A stretch of 64,000 nt of DNA from Rubrimonas sp036770645 (GCA_036770645.1 DAIPIU010000002.1:1-64000); one strand, 5' to 3'; counted from the first letter of the stretch, positions 8,630 to 17,839 are shown. Translations and numbers: made by a program. The notes: generated by a model not told the origin, from the sequence alone.

Positions 8630-8830
8630 TCAGCGGTTGTAGGGCATGTAGGTCTTGACGATCTTCGTGTCCGGTTCGCTGAGGATCATGGTCCCCCTCG
8701 CGTCGCGGATGAACTTCGTCGTGCGCTTGATCATGCCGTGGCGCTTGCCGGCCTGCTGGACCTTGACCCGTCCGGTCGCGGTCATGCGGAAGCGCTTCTT
8801 GGCGCCCGACTTGGTCTTCATCTTGGGCAT
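8630..8830 (-). CDS. rpmI: 50S ribosomal protein L35
   Basis: A 66-residue basic ribosomal protein: MPKMKTKSGAKKRFRMTATG at the N-terminus, and KTYMPYNR at the C-terminus, normal for L35. AGGAGAGCGAA precedes the ATG at 8830. It is the first gene of the rpmI-rplT operon; infC is not adjacent. Confidence 0.98.
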   Translation of the reverse strand: MPKMKTKSGAKKRFRMTATGRVKVQQAGKRHGMIKRTTKFIRDARGTMILSEPDTKIVKTYMPYNR

Positions 8831-8999
8831 TTCGCTCTCCTGCGTGCAGGTGTGCCTTGCGACCCGCCGCGGCAGCCCGTTCAGGCCGGGCAGGTCCGGT
8901 GAAGCCGCGGTGATTAGGGCGAAAGCCGCCGTCTCGCAAGGGGCTGTGGCAGCGCGGCGACGGGGCGGGGGCGACCTGCGCCCGGCGTCCCGCGCCGTC

Positions 9000-9030
9000 G
9001 CGCAACCGTTGCGCGATCATGCTTAATCGC
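9000..9030. promoter_or_regulatory. Overlapping inverted repeats upstream of the porin gene
   Basis: GCGCAA (9000-9005) and TTGCGC (9009-9014) form a perfect inverted repeat around CCG. GCGAT (9013-9017) and ATCGC (9026-9030) form a second one. They sit about 35-65 bp before the porin ATG, where an operator or promoter would be, in the spacer shared with rpmI. No regulator can be named. Confidence 0.4.
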
Positions 9031-9065
9031 GATGGCCTGCGACTCTACAAATCGGGGAGACACCC

Positions 9066-10136
9066 ATGCATCCGCGCCGGATCTCGACCATCGCCCTGCT
9101 CGCCGCGTTCGCGGCCGCGCCTGCGCTCGCCCAACAGGCACCGACCACGGTGAGCAGCAGCAACTTCAACGTCCGCGTCGGCGGCTTCATGACGCTGGGC
9201 CTCGGCTATGTCGACAGCGACGCGCACAACGCCGAGGTCGAGATCGTCAACGACTCGGAAGTCATCTTCAATTTCAGCTTGAATGCGGACAACGGCCTGA
9301 CATTCTTTGCCAAGGCGGAGATCGAGAACAACGGCGGCCCGACGACCTCCGACGAATACGTCGGCGGCGTGCGCGGCTTCTTCGGCACCATCGAGGTCGG
9401 GGCCGAGGATGGCGCGCAGGACCGGCTGGCGGGCAGCGGGCGCATGGCGGGCGGCATGACCGTAACCTCGGTGGTCGACGGCAACGGCTTCCTGTTCGAC
9501 TACGCCGCCGCCGAATCGCCGTTCCGGCAGACCGACTTCAACGGCAACGACACCGGCGACGACCTGAAGGCGACCTACTTCACGCCGCGTTTTTCCGGAC
9601 TCCAGGCGGGCGTCTCCTACGCGAACGCCTCCGAGGGGCCGACCTCGACCGCCGGTTCGAACGGAGGACGCGAGGCGTTCGAACTCGGCGCGAATTTCAT
9701 GCAGAAGTTCGGGGAGTTCGGTGTCGATGTCTGGGCCGGTTACGTCGGCTTCAGCGATCCGTACAATCCTCGCGTGCGGGGCCTCAGTCCCGACGACACA
9801 TATAATTTCGGGACCAATCTCGGCTATGCCGGCTTCACGGTCGGGGCCACCTATTTCAGCAGCGCCTACAAGGATACGGGCGCGGCCGACGACGAGGCCT
9901 ACGGCGTCGGCGTCGGTTACGCCACCGGGCCGTGGAGCTTCGGCCTGCAGTATGGCGAATACATCGGCGGCAGCGCCGAGGACGATTACGGCGTCTCGTT
10001 CGGGGCCGAATACGCCCTCGCGCCGGGCGTGATGATCGGCGGCGCGCTGGAATACGCCGACGGCAAGAACCTGAACCGCAACGAGGGGTCCACGGACGCC
10101 TTCGCCGCCGGCGTGTTGCTGGGCCTGAACTTCTGA
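9066..10136 (+). CDS. Rhodobacter-type general porin
   Basis: A 356-residue outer-membrane beta-barrel. The signal peptide MHPRRISTIALLAAFAAAPALA is followed by acidic, Gly/Tyr/Phe-rich beta strands. One example is VRVGGFMTLGLGYVD, near residue 36. The protein ends in ...LLGLNF, with the C-terminal Phe used for BAM-dependent insertion. Size and pattern match the trimeric 16-strand porins of Rhodobacteraceae, which let small solutes cross the outer membrane. GGGGAGA lies upstream of the ATG, and a strong terminator follows. Confidence 0.9.
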   Translation: MHPRRISTIALLAAFAAAPALAQQAPTTVSSSNFNVRVGGFMTLGLGYVDSDAHNAEVEIVNDSEVIFNFSLNADNGLTFFAKAEIENNGGPTTSDEYVGGVRGFFGTIEVGAEDGAQDRLAGSGRMAGGMTVTSVVDGNGFLFDYAAAESPFRQTDFNGNDTGDDLKATYFTPRFSGLQAGVSYANASEGPTSTAGSNGGREAFELGANFMQKFGEFGVDVWAGYVGFSDPYNPRVRGLSPDDTYNFGTNLGYAGFTVGATYFSSAYKDTGAADDEAYGVGVGYATGPWSFGLQYGEYIGGSAEDDYGVSFGAEYALAPGVMIGGALEYADGKNLNRNEGSTDAFAAGVLLGLNF

Positions 10137-10172
10137 GGGCTGGCCGCCGGCCGCCGGATCGGCTTTCCTCGC

Positions 10173-10199
10173 GGGGCCGGGCGCGCGTCGCCCGGCCCC
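10173..10199 (+). terminator. Rho-independent terminator after the porin gene
   Basis: GGGGCCGGGCG (10173-10183) pairs perfectly with CGCCCGGCCCC (10189-10199) across a 5-base loop. It is followed by GTTCCGTTT. This very stable 11-bp stem lies 37 bp after the porin stop and just before the yggS start. Confidence 0.75.
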
Positions 10200-10217
10200 G
10201 TTCCGTTTCGAGGCCGC

Positions 10218-10874
10218 ATGTCCCTGTCCGCCATCCGTGCCCGCATCGCCGCGGCCGAAGCCGCCGCCGGCAGGCCCGAAGGGTCGGTCCGCCTGATCGC
10301 CGTCTCGAAAGTCCAGCCGCCCGAGCGCGTGGAGGCCGTGCTCGAGGCCGGGCACCGCCTGTTCGGCGAGAACCGCGTGCAGGAGGCGCAGGGGCGCTGG
10401 CCGCCATTCCGGGCACGCTATCCGGGCGTCGCGCTGCACCTGATCGGGCCGCTGCAGACCAACAAGGCCCGCGCGGCGGTCGAGATGTTCGACGCGATCC
10501 ACAGCCTGGACCGCGACCGCCTTGCGGCGAAACTGGCCGACGCCATGGCGGCGACCGGCCGGGCGCCCGCGCTGTTCGTGCAGGTCAACACCGGGGCCGA
10601 GCCGCAGAAGGCCGGTGTTCTGCCCGACGACGCCGACGCCTTCCTCGCCGCCTGCCGCCGCGACTACGGCCTGCATCCAGAAGGGCTCATGTGCATCCCG
10701 CCGGCGGACGCGGACCCCGCGCCGCATTTCCGCCTGCTGGCCGCCATCGCCGCGCGAAACGGGCTGTCCGGCCTGTCGATGGGCATGAGCGACGATTTCG
10801 AGACCGCCATCGCCTGCGGGGCCACCCATGTGCGGGTGGGCTCTGCGATCTTCGGGGCGCGCGCGGCGGGCTAG
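10218..10874 (+). CDS. YggS/PLPBP-family pyridoxal phosphate homeostasis protein
   Basis: A 218-residue single-domain TIM-barrel PLP protein. The PLP lysine is Lys31 in LIAVSKVQP. The family motifs FGENRVQEA, LIGPLQTNKA and GLSMGMSDDFETAI are all present, the last binding the cofactor phosphate. YggS proteins buffer PLP and affect amino acid and keto acid pools, with no proven catalytic activity. The start at 10218 follows the porin terminator closely, so a promoter probably lies in or near the short spacer. Confidence 0.93.
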   Translation: MSLSAIRARIAAAEAAAGRPEGSVRLIAVSKVQPPERVEAVLEAGHRLFGENRVQEAQGRWPPFRARYPGVALHLIGPLQTNKARAAVEMFDAIHSLDRDRLAAKLADAMAATGRAPALFVQVNTGAEPQKAGVLPDDADAFLAACRRDYGLHPEGLMCIPPADADPAPHFRLLAAIAARNGLSGLSMGMSDDFETAIACGATHVRVGSAIFGARAAG

Positions 10875-11132
10875 CGCTGCAGCCGTTCGGGCCGGATCGG
10901 GAACGCCGCGCGGGTCCGGCCCGGTCCCGGGTCGGGACCGTTGAATTGGCCCGCCTTTCTTGGAGAAACTTGCCGTGAACGCGGGGTGGTCCCGGGCGAT
11001 CGGCCGATTCCGAACGGTCGGTCGGCGCTGTTGGCCCGGCACGCGCGACCGATCCGCGACCATGCCGGCGACGATGGCGCCGCGCCCGGCCCGACGGCGT
11101 CGGGCGCAGCCCCGGCCCCGGGGCGGCGGGCC

Positions 11133-12314
11133 TCAGCCGCGCTCGACCGCGACCGCGGTGGCCTCGCCGCCGCCGATGCAAAGGGCGGCGACGCCGCGCT
11201 TCAGGCCGTGGCGTTCCAGCGCGTGCAGCAGGGTCGCGACGATGCGCGCGCCCGAGGCCCCGATGGGGTGGCCCAGCGCGCAGGCCCCGCCATGCACGTT
11301 CATGCGGTCATGGGCGATGCCGAGCTCGGCCATCGCCGCCATGGGCACCACCGCGAAGGCCTCGTTGACCTCCCACAACTCCACGTCGGAGACCGTCCAG
11401 CCGACGCGGTCCAGCAGCTTGCGGATCGCGGGCACGGGGGCGGTGGCGAACAGGCCGGGGGCCTGGGCGTGGGTGGCGTGCGCCAGCAGGCGGCCGCGCA
11501 CCGCGCGGCCCTCGGCCCGCGCGTCGGCCGCGCGCATCAGCACCAGCGCCGCGGCGCCGTCCGAGATGGAGGAGGCGTTGGCCGCGGTGACGGTGCCGCC
11601 TTCGCGGAAGGCGGGCTTCAGCCGTGCGATCTTCTCCGGGCGCGCGGCGGCCGGCTGCTCGTCGGCCGCGACCGTCGCGGACCCGGCGCGGCCCGCGACG
11701 GCGACGGGCGCGATCTCGGCCGCGAAGGCCCCGCCCGCCTGCGCCGCCAGCGCCCGCTCGAGCGAGGCGAGCGCATAGGCGTCCTGCCGCTCGCGGGTGA
11801 AGCCGTAGGCCATCGCGCAATCCTCGGCGAAGCTGCCCATCAGGCGGCCGCGTTCATGGGCGTCCTCGAGCCCGTCGAGGAACATGTGGTCCAGCATCTG
11901 CACATGGCCGATCCGCGCCCCGGCGCGCATCTTGGGCGCGAGGTAAGGGGCGTTGCTCATGCTCTCCATGCCGCCCGCGACGATCACGCGGCCCTCGCCG
12001 GCGCGCAGCGCGTCCATCGCCTGCATCGCGGCCTTCATGCCCGAGCCGCACATCTTGTTGACCGTGGCGCATGGCGCCGCCTCGGGCAGACCCGCCGCGA
12101 GCGCGGCCTGGCGCGCCGGGGCCTGGCCGAGGCCGGCGGGCAGCACGCAGCCCATCACCACCTCGTCGACCGACTCGGCCGCGACGCCCGCGGCCGCAAC
12201 GGCGGCGCGGATCGCGGCGGCCCCGAGCAGCGGCGCGGCGACCGGGGCCAGCGCGCCCTGGAAGCCGCCCATCGGCGTGCGCATCGCGGCAAGGATGGCG
12301 ACGGGTTCGGACAT
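11133..12314 (-). CDS. Acetyl-CoA C-acetyltransferase (thiolase)
   Basis: A 393-residue thiolase of normal family length. The acyl-accepting Cys89 lies in NKMCGSGM. The C-terminal catalytic motifs are NVHGGACALGHPIGASGAR (general base His) and CIGGGEATAVAVE (second Cys). It condenses or cleaves acetoacetyl-CoA in fatty acid, ketone body or PHB metabolism. The start ATG at 12314 gives MSEPVAILAAMRTP; a longer open frame upstream is Arg/Pro-rich and lacks homology features. It stands alone, divergent from the LysE gene. Confidence 0.94.
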   Translation of the reverse strand: MSEPVAILAAMRTPMGGFQGALAPVAAPLLGAAAIRAAVAAAGVAAESVDEVVMGCVLPAGLGQAPARQAALAAGLPEAAPCATVNKMCGSGMKAAMQAMDALRAGEGRVIVAGGMESMSNAPYLAPKMRAGARIGHVQMLDHMFLDGLEDAHERGRLMGSFAEDCAMAYGFTRERQDAYALASLERALAAQAGGAFAAEIAPVAVAGRAGSATVAADEQPAAARPEKIARLKPAFREGGTVTAANASSISDGAAALVLMRAADARAEGRAVRGRLLAHATHAQAPGLFATAPVPAIRKLLDRVGWTVSDVELWEVNEAFAVVPMAAMAELGIAHDRMNVHGGACALGHPIGASGARIVATLLHALERHGLKRGVAALCIGGGEATAVAVERG

Positions 12315-12681
12315 GGCGGCTCTCTCCCCGATGTGGCGCCCGTTCCCGGCGCCTGCGACGCGCGAGCCTAGCGCGGGCCGCTGTCCCGCGGAACCCGCCC
12401 GGCAGCCGGCGCGCCGCCGTCGCGGGGTGCCAAGCGCGGCGAGCCCGGCCATCGGATGCGCAGGCGGGGCGCCCAGACGGGGGGCAATACGGGGCGGCCA
12501 TATGGGGCGCCCAGACGGGGCGGGCGCGTGCCGGGGTCGGCCGGCGATGCGCCCGAACCGGGTGCGATGCGCAGCGTCCCCGCCGATGGACACCCGCCGG
12601 ATGCGCCCGGCCCGTCGCGACGCGGGTCGCGCGTCGCGGACGCGATTGACGGGCGCGAGGGCGCCGCCCCATGGTCGCGCC
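12315..12681. other. Divergent intergenic region with G-rich direct repeat
   Basis: This 367-bp region separates the divergent thiolase and LysE genes and must hold both promoters. No gene-like frame is convincing. Its distinctive content is a 17-bp direct repeat within a run of G-tracts (12466-12520), listed separately. Several GATGCG words are scattered between 12450 and 12610. Confidence 0.5.
12466..12520 (+). repeat. 17-bp perfect direct repeat forming a G-quadruplex-compatible tract
   Basis: GGGGCGCCCAGACGGGG occurs at 12466-12482 and again, identical, at 12504-12520, 38 bp apart. Between them lie further G-runs, giving five runs of at least four G with loops of 9, 6, 9 and 9 bases on the + strand. 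Such a tract could fold into a G-quadruplex, or be two operator copies in the thiolase/LysE promoter region. Confidence 0.6.
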
Positions 12682-13302
12682 ATGGTCGATCATGCGCTTC
12701 TCCTCGCCTTCCTGCCCGCCGCGGCCGTGCTGCTGGTCACGCCGGGGCCGGACATGCTGTTCTGCCTGGGGCAGGGGCTGAAGGGCGGGCCGCGCGCGGC
12801 GCTGGCCGCCGATGCCGGCGTGGCGACGGGGGTGCTGGCGCATGCGATGGCGGGGGGCCTTGGCCTCGCCGCGCTGGTGGCGGCATGGCCCGCGGCCTTC
12901 GAGGCGATCCGCTGGCTGGGCGTCGCCTACCTGCTGTGGGTGGCGTGGCGGGCGCTGCGCGAACCCTTCGGCGGCGGCGGGGCGCGGTCCGGCGGCAGGC
13001 CGGGGCTTGCGTTCCGCGACGGGCTGGCGACCAACCTCTCGAACCCCAAGGTGCTGCTTTTCATGCTGGCGCTGCTGCCGCAGTTCGTGCGGCCGGAGGC
13101 AGGCCCCGTGCTGCCCCAGTTCCTGATCCTCGGCGCGGTGCTGGCGTTCGGCGCGCTGCTCGTGAACGGCGCGGTCGGCCTGATGGCGGGCGGCATCGGC
13201 GGCGCGCTGGCGCGCTCGCCGCGCGTCGAGCGCGCGACCCGCTTCGTGACCGCGGTCCTGTTCGCGGGGCTCGCGCTCCGCCTCGCGCTGGAGCGCCGCT
13301 GA
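12682..13302 (+). CDS. LysE-family translocator (RhtB-like exporter)
   Basis: A 206-residue inner-membrane protein with about six hydrophobic segments. The family N-terminal signature LLVTPGPDMLFCLGQGLKGG is at about residues 17-36, and NLSNPKVLLFMLALLPQF at about 117-134. LysE/RhtB proteins export amino acids or related metabolites. The ATG at 12682 matches the normal N-terminus. Its stop overlaps the moaB start (TGATG), so it heads a three-gene operon with moaB and a Nudix gene. Confidence 0.92.
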   Translation: MVDHALLLAFLPAAAVLLVTPGPDMLFCLGQGLKGGPRAALAADAGVATGVLAHAMAGGLGLAALVAAWPAAFEAIRWLGVAYLLWVAWRALREPFGGGGARSGGRPGLAFRDGLATNLSNPKVLLFMLALLPQFVRPEAGPVLPQFLILGAVLAFGALLVNGAVGLMAGGIGGALARSPRVERATRFVTAVLFAGLALRLALERR

Positions 13303-13844
13303 TGTCGCGCATCGACGTGACCCGCCCCTTCCTGCCGGTGCGCATCGCCGTGCTGACCGTCTCCGACACCCGCACCCCCGCCGAGGACAAGTCGGGCGAC
13401 ACGCTGGCCGCGCGCATCGCCGAGGCGGGGCATCTGCTGGCCGACCGCGCCATCGTCCGCGACGAGGCCGACGCGATCGCGGCCCGGCTGCGCGCCTGGG
13501 TGGCCGATCCCGGCGTGGACGTGGTGCTGTCCACCGGCGGGACGGGCCTGACGGGGCGCGACGTGACGGTCGAGGCGCACCGCCGGGTCTACGAGAAGGA
13601 GATCGAGGCCTTCGGGACGCTGTTCACGATGGTCTCGTTCGGCAAGATCGGCACCTCGGCCATCCAGTCGCGCGCCTGCGCGGGCGTGGCGGGCGGCACC
13701 TACCTTTTCGCCCTGCCGGGCTCGCCCGGCGCCTGCCGCGACGCCTGGGACGAGATCCTGGAGCCGCAGCTCGACATGCGCCACCGCCCCTGCAATTTCG
13801 TCGAGATCATGCCCCGGCTCGACGAGCATCTGAGGCGCAAGTGA
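13302..13844 (+). CDS. moaB: Molybdenum cofactor biosynthesis protein B
   Basis: A 180-residue MogA/MoaB-fold protein. The molybdopterin-binding motif STGGTGLTGRDVT is at about residues 71-83, with a Ser/Gly-rich LPGSPGAC near 140. Proteins of this family adenylate molybdopterin or bind it before molybdenum insertion. The N-terminal IAVLTVSDTR is typical of MoaB. It overlaps LysE by one base and the Nudix gene by four (GTGA), so translation is likely coupled. No other Mo-cofactor genes are in the window. Confidence 0.93.
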   Translation: MSRIDVTRPFLPVRIAVLTVSDTRTPAEDKSGDTLAARIAEAGHLLADRAIVRDEADAIAARLRAWVADPGVDVVLSTGGTGLTGRDVTVEAHRRVYEKEIEAFGTLFTMVSFGKIGTSAIQSRACAGVAGGTYLFALPGSPGACRDAWDEILEPQLDMRHRPCNFVEIMPRLDEHLRRK

Positions 13845-14314
13845 CCCCCGCGCGCGGCGCGGACGCCTTCCCGCCGCTGAACGACCTGTCGGGCGCGGGG
13901 GCCGCCCGGGGCGCGCATGTCGTGCTGCGCGACGCCGCGGGCCGCTTCCTGTGCCAGCTTCGCGACGACGCCCCGGCCGGCCGCCCGGCCGCATGGGGCT
14001 GCCCGGGACTGTGGGGCCTGTTCGGCGGCGGCATCGAGGCGGACGAGGCCCCGCACGAGGCCGCGCTGCGCGAGGTGGCGGAGGAGACGGGGCTGGCGCT
14101 CGACGCGGCGGCGCTGCGACCCGTCGGCCGCGCGGTCCTGCACGCCACGCCGCGCGCGCCGCTGCTGTGGATGTTCGCCGCCGATGTCGATGCCGCGCCG
14201 GCCGACCTGCGCCTGCGCGAGGGGGCGGGCTTCGCCTTCCTCACGCTCGCCCAGGCGCGGCGCATGGACTTCATCCCCGAGCATCTGCGGGCGATGGAGG
14301 TCGCGGCGCGCTGA
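13841..14314 (+). CDS. Nudix hydrolase
   Basis: A 157-residue Nudix protein beginning at a GTG that overlaps the moaB stop. The Nudix box is intact: GGGIEADEAPHEAALREV followed by AEETGL, residues about 63-86, supplying the Mg2+-binding glutamates. Such enzymes cleave nucleoside diphosphate derivatives; the substrate is unknown. The C-terminal 14 codons overlap the 3' end of the convergent DUF2064 gene. Confidence 0.88.
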   Translation: MTPARGADAFPPLNDLSGAGAARGAHVVLRDAAGRFLCQLRDDAPAGRPAAWGCPGLWGLFGGGIEADEAPHEAALREVAEETGLALDAAALRPVGRAVLHATPRAPLLWMFAADVDAAPADLRLREGAGFAFLTLAQARRMDFIPEHLRAMEVAAR

Positions 14315-14882
14315 GGTCCGCCGCCCGGTCCACATCGGCGAGCCGGTCGGCCAGCGCCGCGCGGCGCCCCCGCAGCGATTCGACGGCATCCGCCAGAGCA
14401 TGGGGCGAGGACCAGCGCGCGGCGCGGAACAGGCCCGCGGGCGGGCGGCGAGACCGGCCGCGCCTCAGGCCGACCAGCCAGAAGCCGCCATCCGTCGCTG
14501 GCCCGAACACCGCCTCCGCGCCGCCCAGCGCCCGGATGGCGCGGGCGACATGCGCCGCGGTCATGCCCGGGATGTCGGCGCCGACCACCACCGCCGGCCC
14601 CGGGGGGGCGCCGCCGAGCGCCCGCGCCATGCGCGCCCCCAGGTCGCCCCCGCCCTGGGGGATGCGCGGCACGCCCCGCGGCAGGTCGCGCGCGCGCAGG
14701 GCCGCGTCGGGCGCGACCGCAAGCACCAGCCGCCAGCGCGGGTCGCGCAGCGTCCGCACCGCTGCCGCCGCCCGCCGCCGGAACCACCATGCCGCCGCGA
14801 CCATGCCGATGTCCCGCCCCAGCCGCGTCTTGACCCGGCCGGGACGGGGCTGCTTGAGGAACAGGATCACCGTCGCGCGCAT
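14271..14882 (-). CDS. DUF2064/TIGR04282-family glycosyltransferase-like protein
   Basis: A 203-residue protein. The N-terminus MRATVILFLKQPRPGRVKTR matches the nucleotidyl/glycosyltransferase-A-like DUF2064 family. GADIPGM (the metal-binding Asp equivalent) lies near residue 107, and FGPATDGGFWLVGL near 128. Members are often paired with a dolichol-phosphate-mannose-type transferase; here no such partner is seen. The start at 14882 fits the family N-terminus; an upstream in-frame ATG at 14960 adds only a low-complexity leader. It is convergent with, and overlaps, the Nudix gene. Confidence 0.82.
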   Translation of the reverse strand: MRATVILFLKQPRPGRVKTRLGRDIGMVAAAWWFRRRAAAAVRTLRDPRWRLVLAVAPDAALRARDLPRGVPRIPQGGGDLGARMARALGGAPPGPAVVVGADIPGMTAAHVARAIRALGGAEAVFGPATDGGFWLVGLRRGRSRRPPAGLFRAARWSSPHALADAVESLRGRRAALADRLADVDRAADLSAPRPPSPADARG

Positions 14883-15028
14883 CGCCGCCTCCCCGCCATG
14901 GCCGGCCCCGGATGCGGCCCTTGTCGCAGAGCGGCCTAGGGGACTTGGCCCCCCCGTCAAGGCTGGCTAGGCTGGCCCGCAGCCGCGCGACCACTGCAGA
15001 CGCGGCGCGACGACGGGGGGCGGGAGCG

Positions 15029-17374
15029 ATGGCGGACGCGGAAGCCGAGGCGGGCCTGCCGTCTGCCGGGGTGTTGCGCTTCCTTCCCGCGATCCTGTCC
15101 GCGGCCGCCTTCTGGTGGTTCCTCGGCCATGTCGAGACCGTGGCGGGCATCGGCCCGCTCGCGTGGCTGTGGCCATGGGCCCCGTCGCTGGGCATCACCT
15201 TCGCCTTCCTGCTCGACGGCCTCGGGCTGGTGTTCGCGCTGCTGGTGACCGGGATCGGGGCGCTGGTGCTGCTCTACACCGCGGAATACTTCGCCCATCA
15301 CCGCCAGCGCGACCGGCTGCTGCTGCTGCTGCTGCTGTTCGAGGCGTCGATGCTGGGCCTCGTGCTGGCCGACGACGCCATCACCCTGTTCCTGTTCTGG
15401 GAAGGCACCACCGTCACCTCGTTCCTGCTGATCGGCTTCGACCACGAGAAGGCCGAGGCGCGCGCCAAGGCGATCCAGGCGCTGCTGGTCACGGGCCTCG
15501 GCGGCGTCGCGCTGCTGGCGGGCCTGCTGCTGCTGGGGGCCGAGGCCGGCAGCTACCGCTTCAGCGTCATCCGCCACCAGGCCCCGATGCTGGCCGACAG
15601 CGCGCTGTATGCGCCGATCTTCTGGCTGGTCATCGTGGGGTGCTTCACCAAGTCGGCGCAGATCCCGTTCCATTTCTGGCTTCCGAACGCCATGGCCGCC
15701 CCCACCCCGGTCTCGGCCTACCTGCATTCAGCCACCATGGTGAAGGCCGGGGTCTATCTGCTGGCGCGGCTTTCGCCGACGCTGGGCGGGACCGAGCTGT
15801 GGATGTGGACGCTGACGCTGGCGGGCGGGGCGACCATGCTGCTGTCCTCGGTCTGGGCGATGCGGCAGGGCGACCTGAAGCTTGCGCTGGCCCACACCAC
15901 GGTGATGGGGCTGGGCACGCTGACGCTGTTCCTCGGCCTCGGCGGCGACAAGGCCATCATCGGCTTCTGCGTGTTCCTGATCGTGCACGCGCTCTACAAG
16001 GCCGCGCTGTTCCTGGTGATCGGCATCCTCGACAAGAAGGCCGGCACGCGCGAAGCGGACGGGCTGTCGGGCCTGCGCGGCGCCATGCCGGTGACCTTCG
16101 CGATCGCGCTGTGCGCGGCGGCCTCGATGGCGGGCCTCGCGCCGTTCTTCGGCTTCATCGGCAAGGAGGCGCTGTACGATGGTGCGCTGCATGCCGGCCC
16201 GCTGGGCTGGGCGGCTGCCGCGGCGGCGCTGGCGGCCAATGCGATGATGATCGCCATCGCCGGCGCGGTCGGCCTGACGCCCTTCATCGGCGCGCGCCGG
16301 GCGAAGAAGGCCGAGCCCGGCGACCCGTCGGTGTTCATGTGGATCGGCCCCGGCGTGCTGGCGGCGCTGGGGCTGGGCTTCGGGCTGGCGCCGGGCATAC
16401 CCGACCACGCGCTGGTCGCGCCGATGGCGCGGTCGGTTGCGGGCCATGCGGTCGAGCCGCACCTCGCGCTGTGGCACGGGCTGGGCCTGCCGCTGGCGCT
16501 GTCGCTGCTGACCTTCGGCCTCGGCTACCTGCTGTGGCGCTGGCTGCCCGCCACCCGCGCCAGGCTGGCCGCGGCGGAGGGCGCGGGGCTGCTCGAGGCC
16601 GCCGCGCCGCGCCGGGGCCTTGCGGCGGCGCTGCTGGGCGGGCGCGGCCTGCGCCGGTTCGAGGGCGGCTATGACCGCGGACTGGCCGGCCTGACGGCGG
16701 GGGCGGCGGCGTTCTCGGGCCTGTTCCAGTCGGGCTATCCGACGCGCTATCTGCGGCTGACCTTCGGCGTCATGGCGGCGATGGCGCTGGCGGCGCTGGC
16801 GCTGGGCGGCGGGGTCGCGGTGCCCGTCCCCGGCGAGGTTCCCGTGTTGGCGGTGATCGCGGCGGCGCTGATGGTCGCGGGCACGCTCGCCCTGCCCTTC
16901 ACCGAAAGCAGGCTGCTGCAGATCCTGTCGCTCGGCGTGGTGGGCGTGGGCGTGGCGCTGGTGTTCGCGCTCTACAGCGCCATCGACGTGGCGATCACGC
17001 AGCTGATGGTCGAGACGCTGGTGGTGGTGATCCTGACCGTGGCGCTGCTGAAGCTGCCGCGGCTGGCGCTGCCGGCCACGCCCGCGGCCCGCCGGGCGCG
17101 GCGCTGGAACATCGGCATCGCCGGGGCTACGGGGCTGGCCTTCGCGGGCGGGCTTTCGACGGTGCTGTCGGGGCGGCTCGACCTCGGCGTGACCGAGTTC
17201 TACGAGAAGGCGTCGGCCCCGGTCGCCCATGGATACAACATCGTCAACGTCATCCTCGTGGATTTCCGCGGGGTGGACACCATGGGCGAGATCGCGGTGG
17301 TCGCCACCGCCGGTCTCGCGGCGCTGGCCCTGCTGGCCGCGCGCGCCCCCGCGCTGAAGGATCGTGACGAATGA
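15029..17374 (+). CDS. mnhA: Monovalent cation/H+ antiporter subunit A
   Basis: The 781-residue large subunit of a multi-subunit Mrp Na+/H+ antiporter, related to complex I NuoL. About 20 transmembrane helices are evident. Conserved features include the helix-5 glutamate in LFLFWEGTTVTSFLLIGF, the HFWLPNAMAAPTPVSAYLHS loop, and a lysine in MVKAGVYLL. The C-terminal third carries the DUF4040-type extension. It heads a seven-gene operon whose genes abut or overlap by 4 bp. The start ATG has GGGCGGGAG upstream. MnhB is a separate gene, so this is an unfused group-1 arrangement. Confidence 0.95.
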   Translation: MADAEAEAGLPSAGVLRFLPAILSAAAFWWFLGHVETVAGIGPLAWLWPWAPSLGITFAFLLDGLGLVFALLVTGIGALVLLYTAEYFAHHRQRDRLLLLLLLFEASMLGLVLADDAITLFLFWEGTTVTSFLLIGFDHEKAEARAKAIQALLVTGLGGVALLAGLLLLGAEAGSYRFSVIRHQAPMLADSALYAPIFWLVIVGCFTKSAQIPFHFWLPNAMAAPTPVSAYLHSATMVKAGVYLLARLSPTLGGTELWMWTLTLAGGATMLLSSVWAMRQGDLKLALAHTTVMGLGTLTLFLGLGGDKAIIGFCVFLIVHALYKAALFLVIGILDKKAGTREADGLSGLRGAMPVTFAIALCAAASMAGLAPFFGFIGKEALYDGALHAGPLGWAAAAAALAANAMMIAIAGAVGLTPFIGARRAKKAEPGDPSVFMWIGPGVLAALGLGFGLAPGIPDHALVAPMARSVAGHAVEPHLALWHGLGLPLALSLLTFGLGYLLWRWLPATRARLAAAEGAGLLEAAAPRRGLAAALLGGRGLRRFEGGYDRGLAGLTAGAAAFSGLFQSGYPTRYLRLTFGVMAAMALAALALGGGVAVPVPGEVPVLAVIAAALMVAGTLALPFTESRLLQILSLGVVGVGVALVFALYSAIDVAITQLMVETLVVVILTVALLKLPRLALPATPAARRARRWNIGIAGATGLAFAGGLSTVLSGRLDLGVTEFYEKASAPVAHGYNIVNVILVDFRGVDTMGEIAVVATAGLAALALLAARAPALKDRDE

Positions 17375-17835
17375 ACTCGCTGATCCTGTCCACGGCGACG
17401 CGCTTCGTGGCCCCGCTGATGCTGGCCTATTCGCTGTTCATCCTGCTGCGCGGCCACGACGAACCCGGCGGCGGCTTCATCGGCGGGCTGATCGCCGCGA
17501 CGGCCTTCTGCCTCTATGCCAAGGCCGAGGGCACGGCCGCGGCCCGGCGCGCCCTGCGGATCGACCCCGCGACGGTCTCGCTGGCCGGCGTGGGCGTGGC
17601 GGTGGCCGCGGGCGTGCTGGGCTGGGCGGACACGGGGCATTTCCTCGCCAGCGTCTGGCCGCTGGTCGAATTCGACGCCGCCGGCAACAAGGCCGGCGGC
17701 GTGCCCTTCGGCAGCGCGGCGCTGTTCGACACTGGCGTCTACCTGGTGGTGGTCGGGGCCATCGCGGGGCTGTTCCTCGCGCTGGAGGAGGACGCCTCGC
17801 GGGTGGCGGACCCGGCCAAGGGCGGGGAGGACTGA
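17371..17835 (+). CDS. mnhB: Monovalent cation/H+ antiporter subunit B
   Basis: A 154-residue membrane protein with four hydrophobic segments and the MnhB signature LLRGHDEPGGGFIGGLI at about residues 25-41. It overlaps mnhA by four bases (ATGA). It is an essential small subunit of the Mrp complex, which exchanges external H+ for cytosolic Na+ (or K+/Li+) and supports pH and salt tolerance. Confidence 0.95.
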   Translation: MNSLILSTATRFVAPLMLAYSLFILLRGHDEPGGGFIGGLIAATAFCLYAKAEGTAAARRALRIDPATVSLAGVGVAVAAGVLGWADTGHFLASVWPLVEFDAAGNKAGGVPFGSAALFDTGVYLVVVGAIAGLFLALEEDASRVADPAKGGED

Positions 17836-17839
17836 CCGG

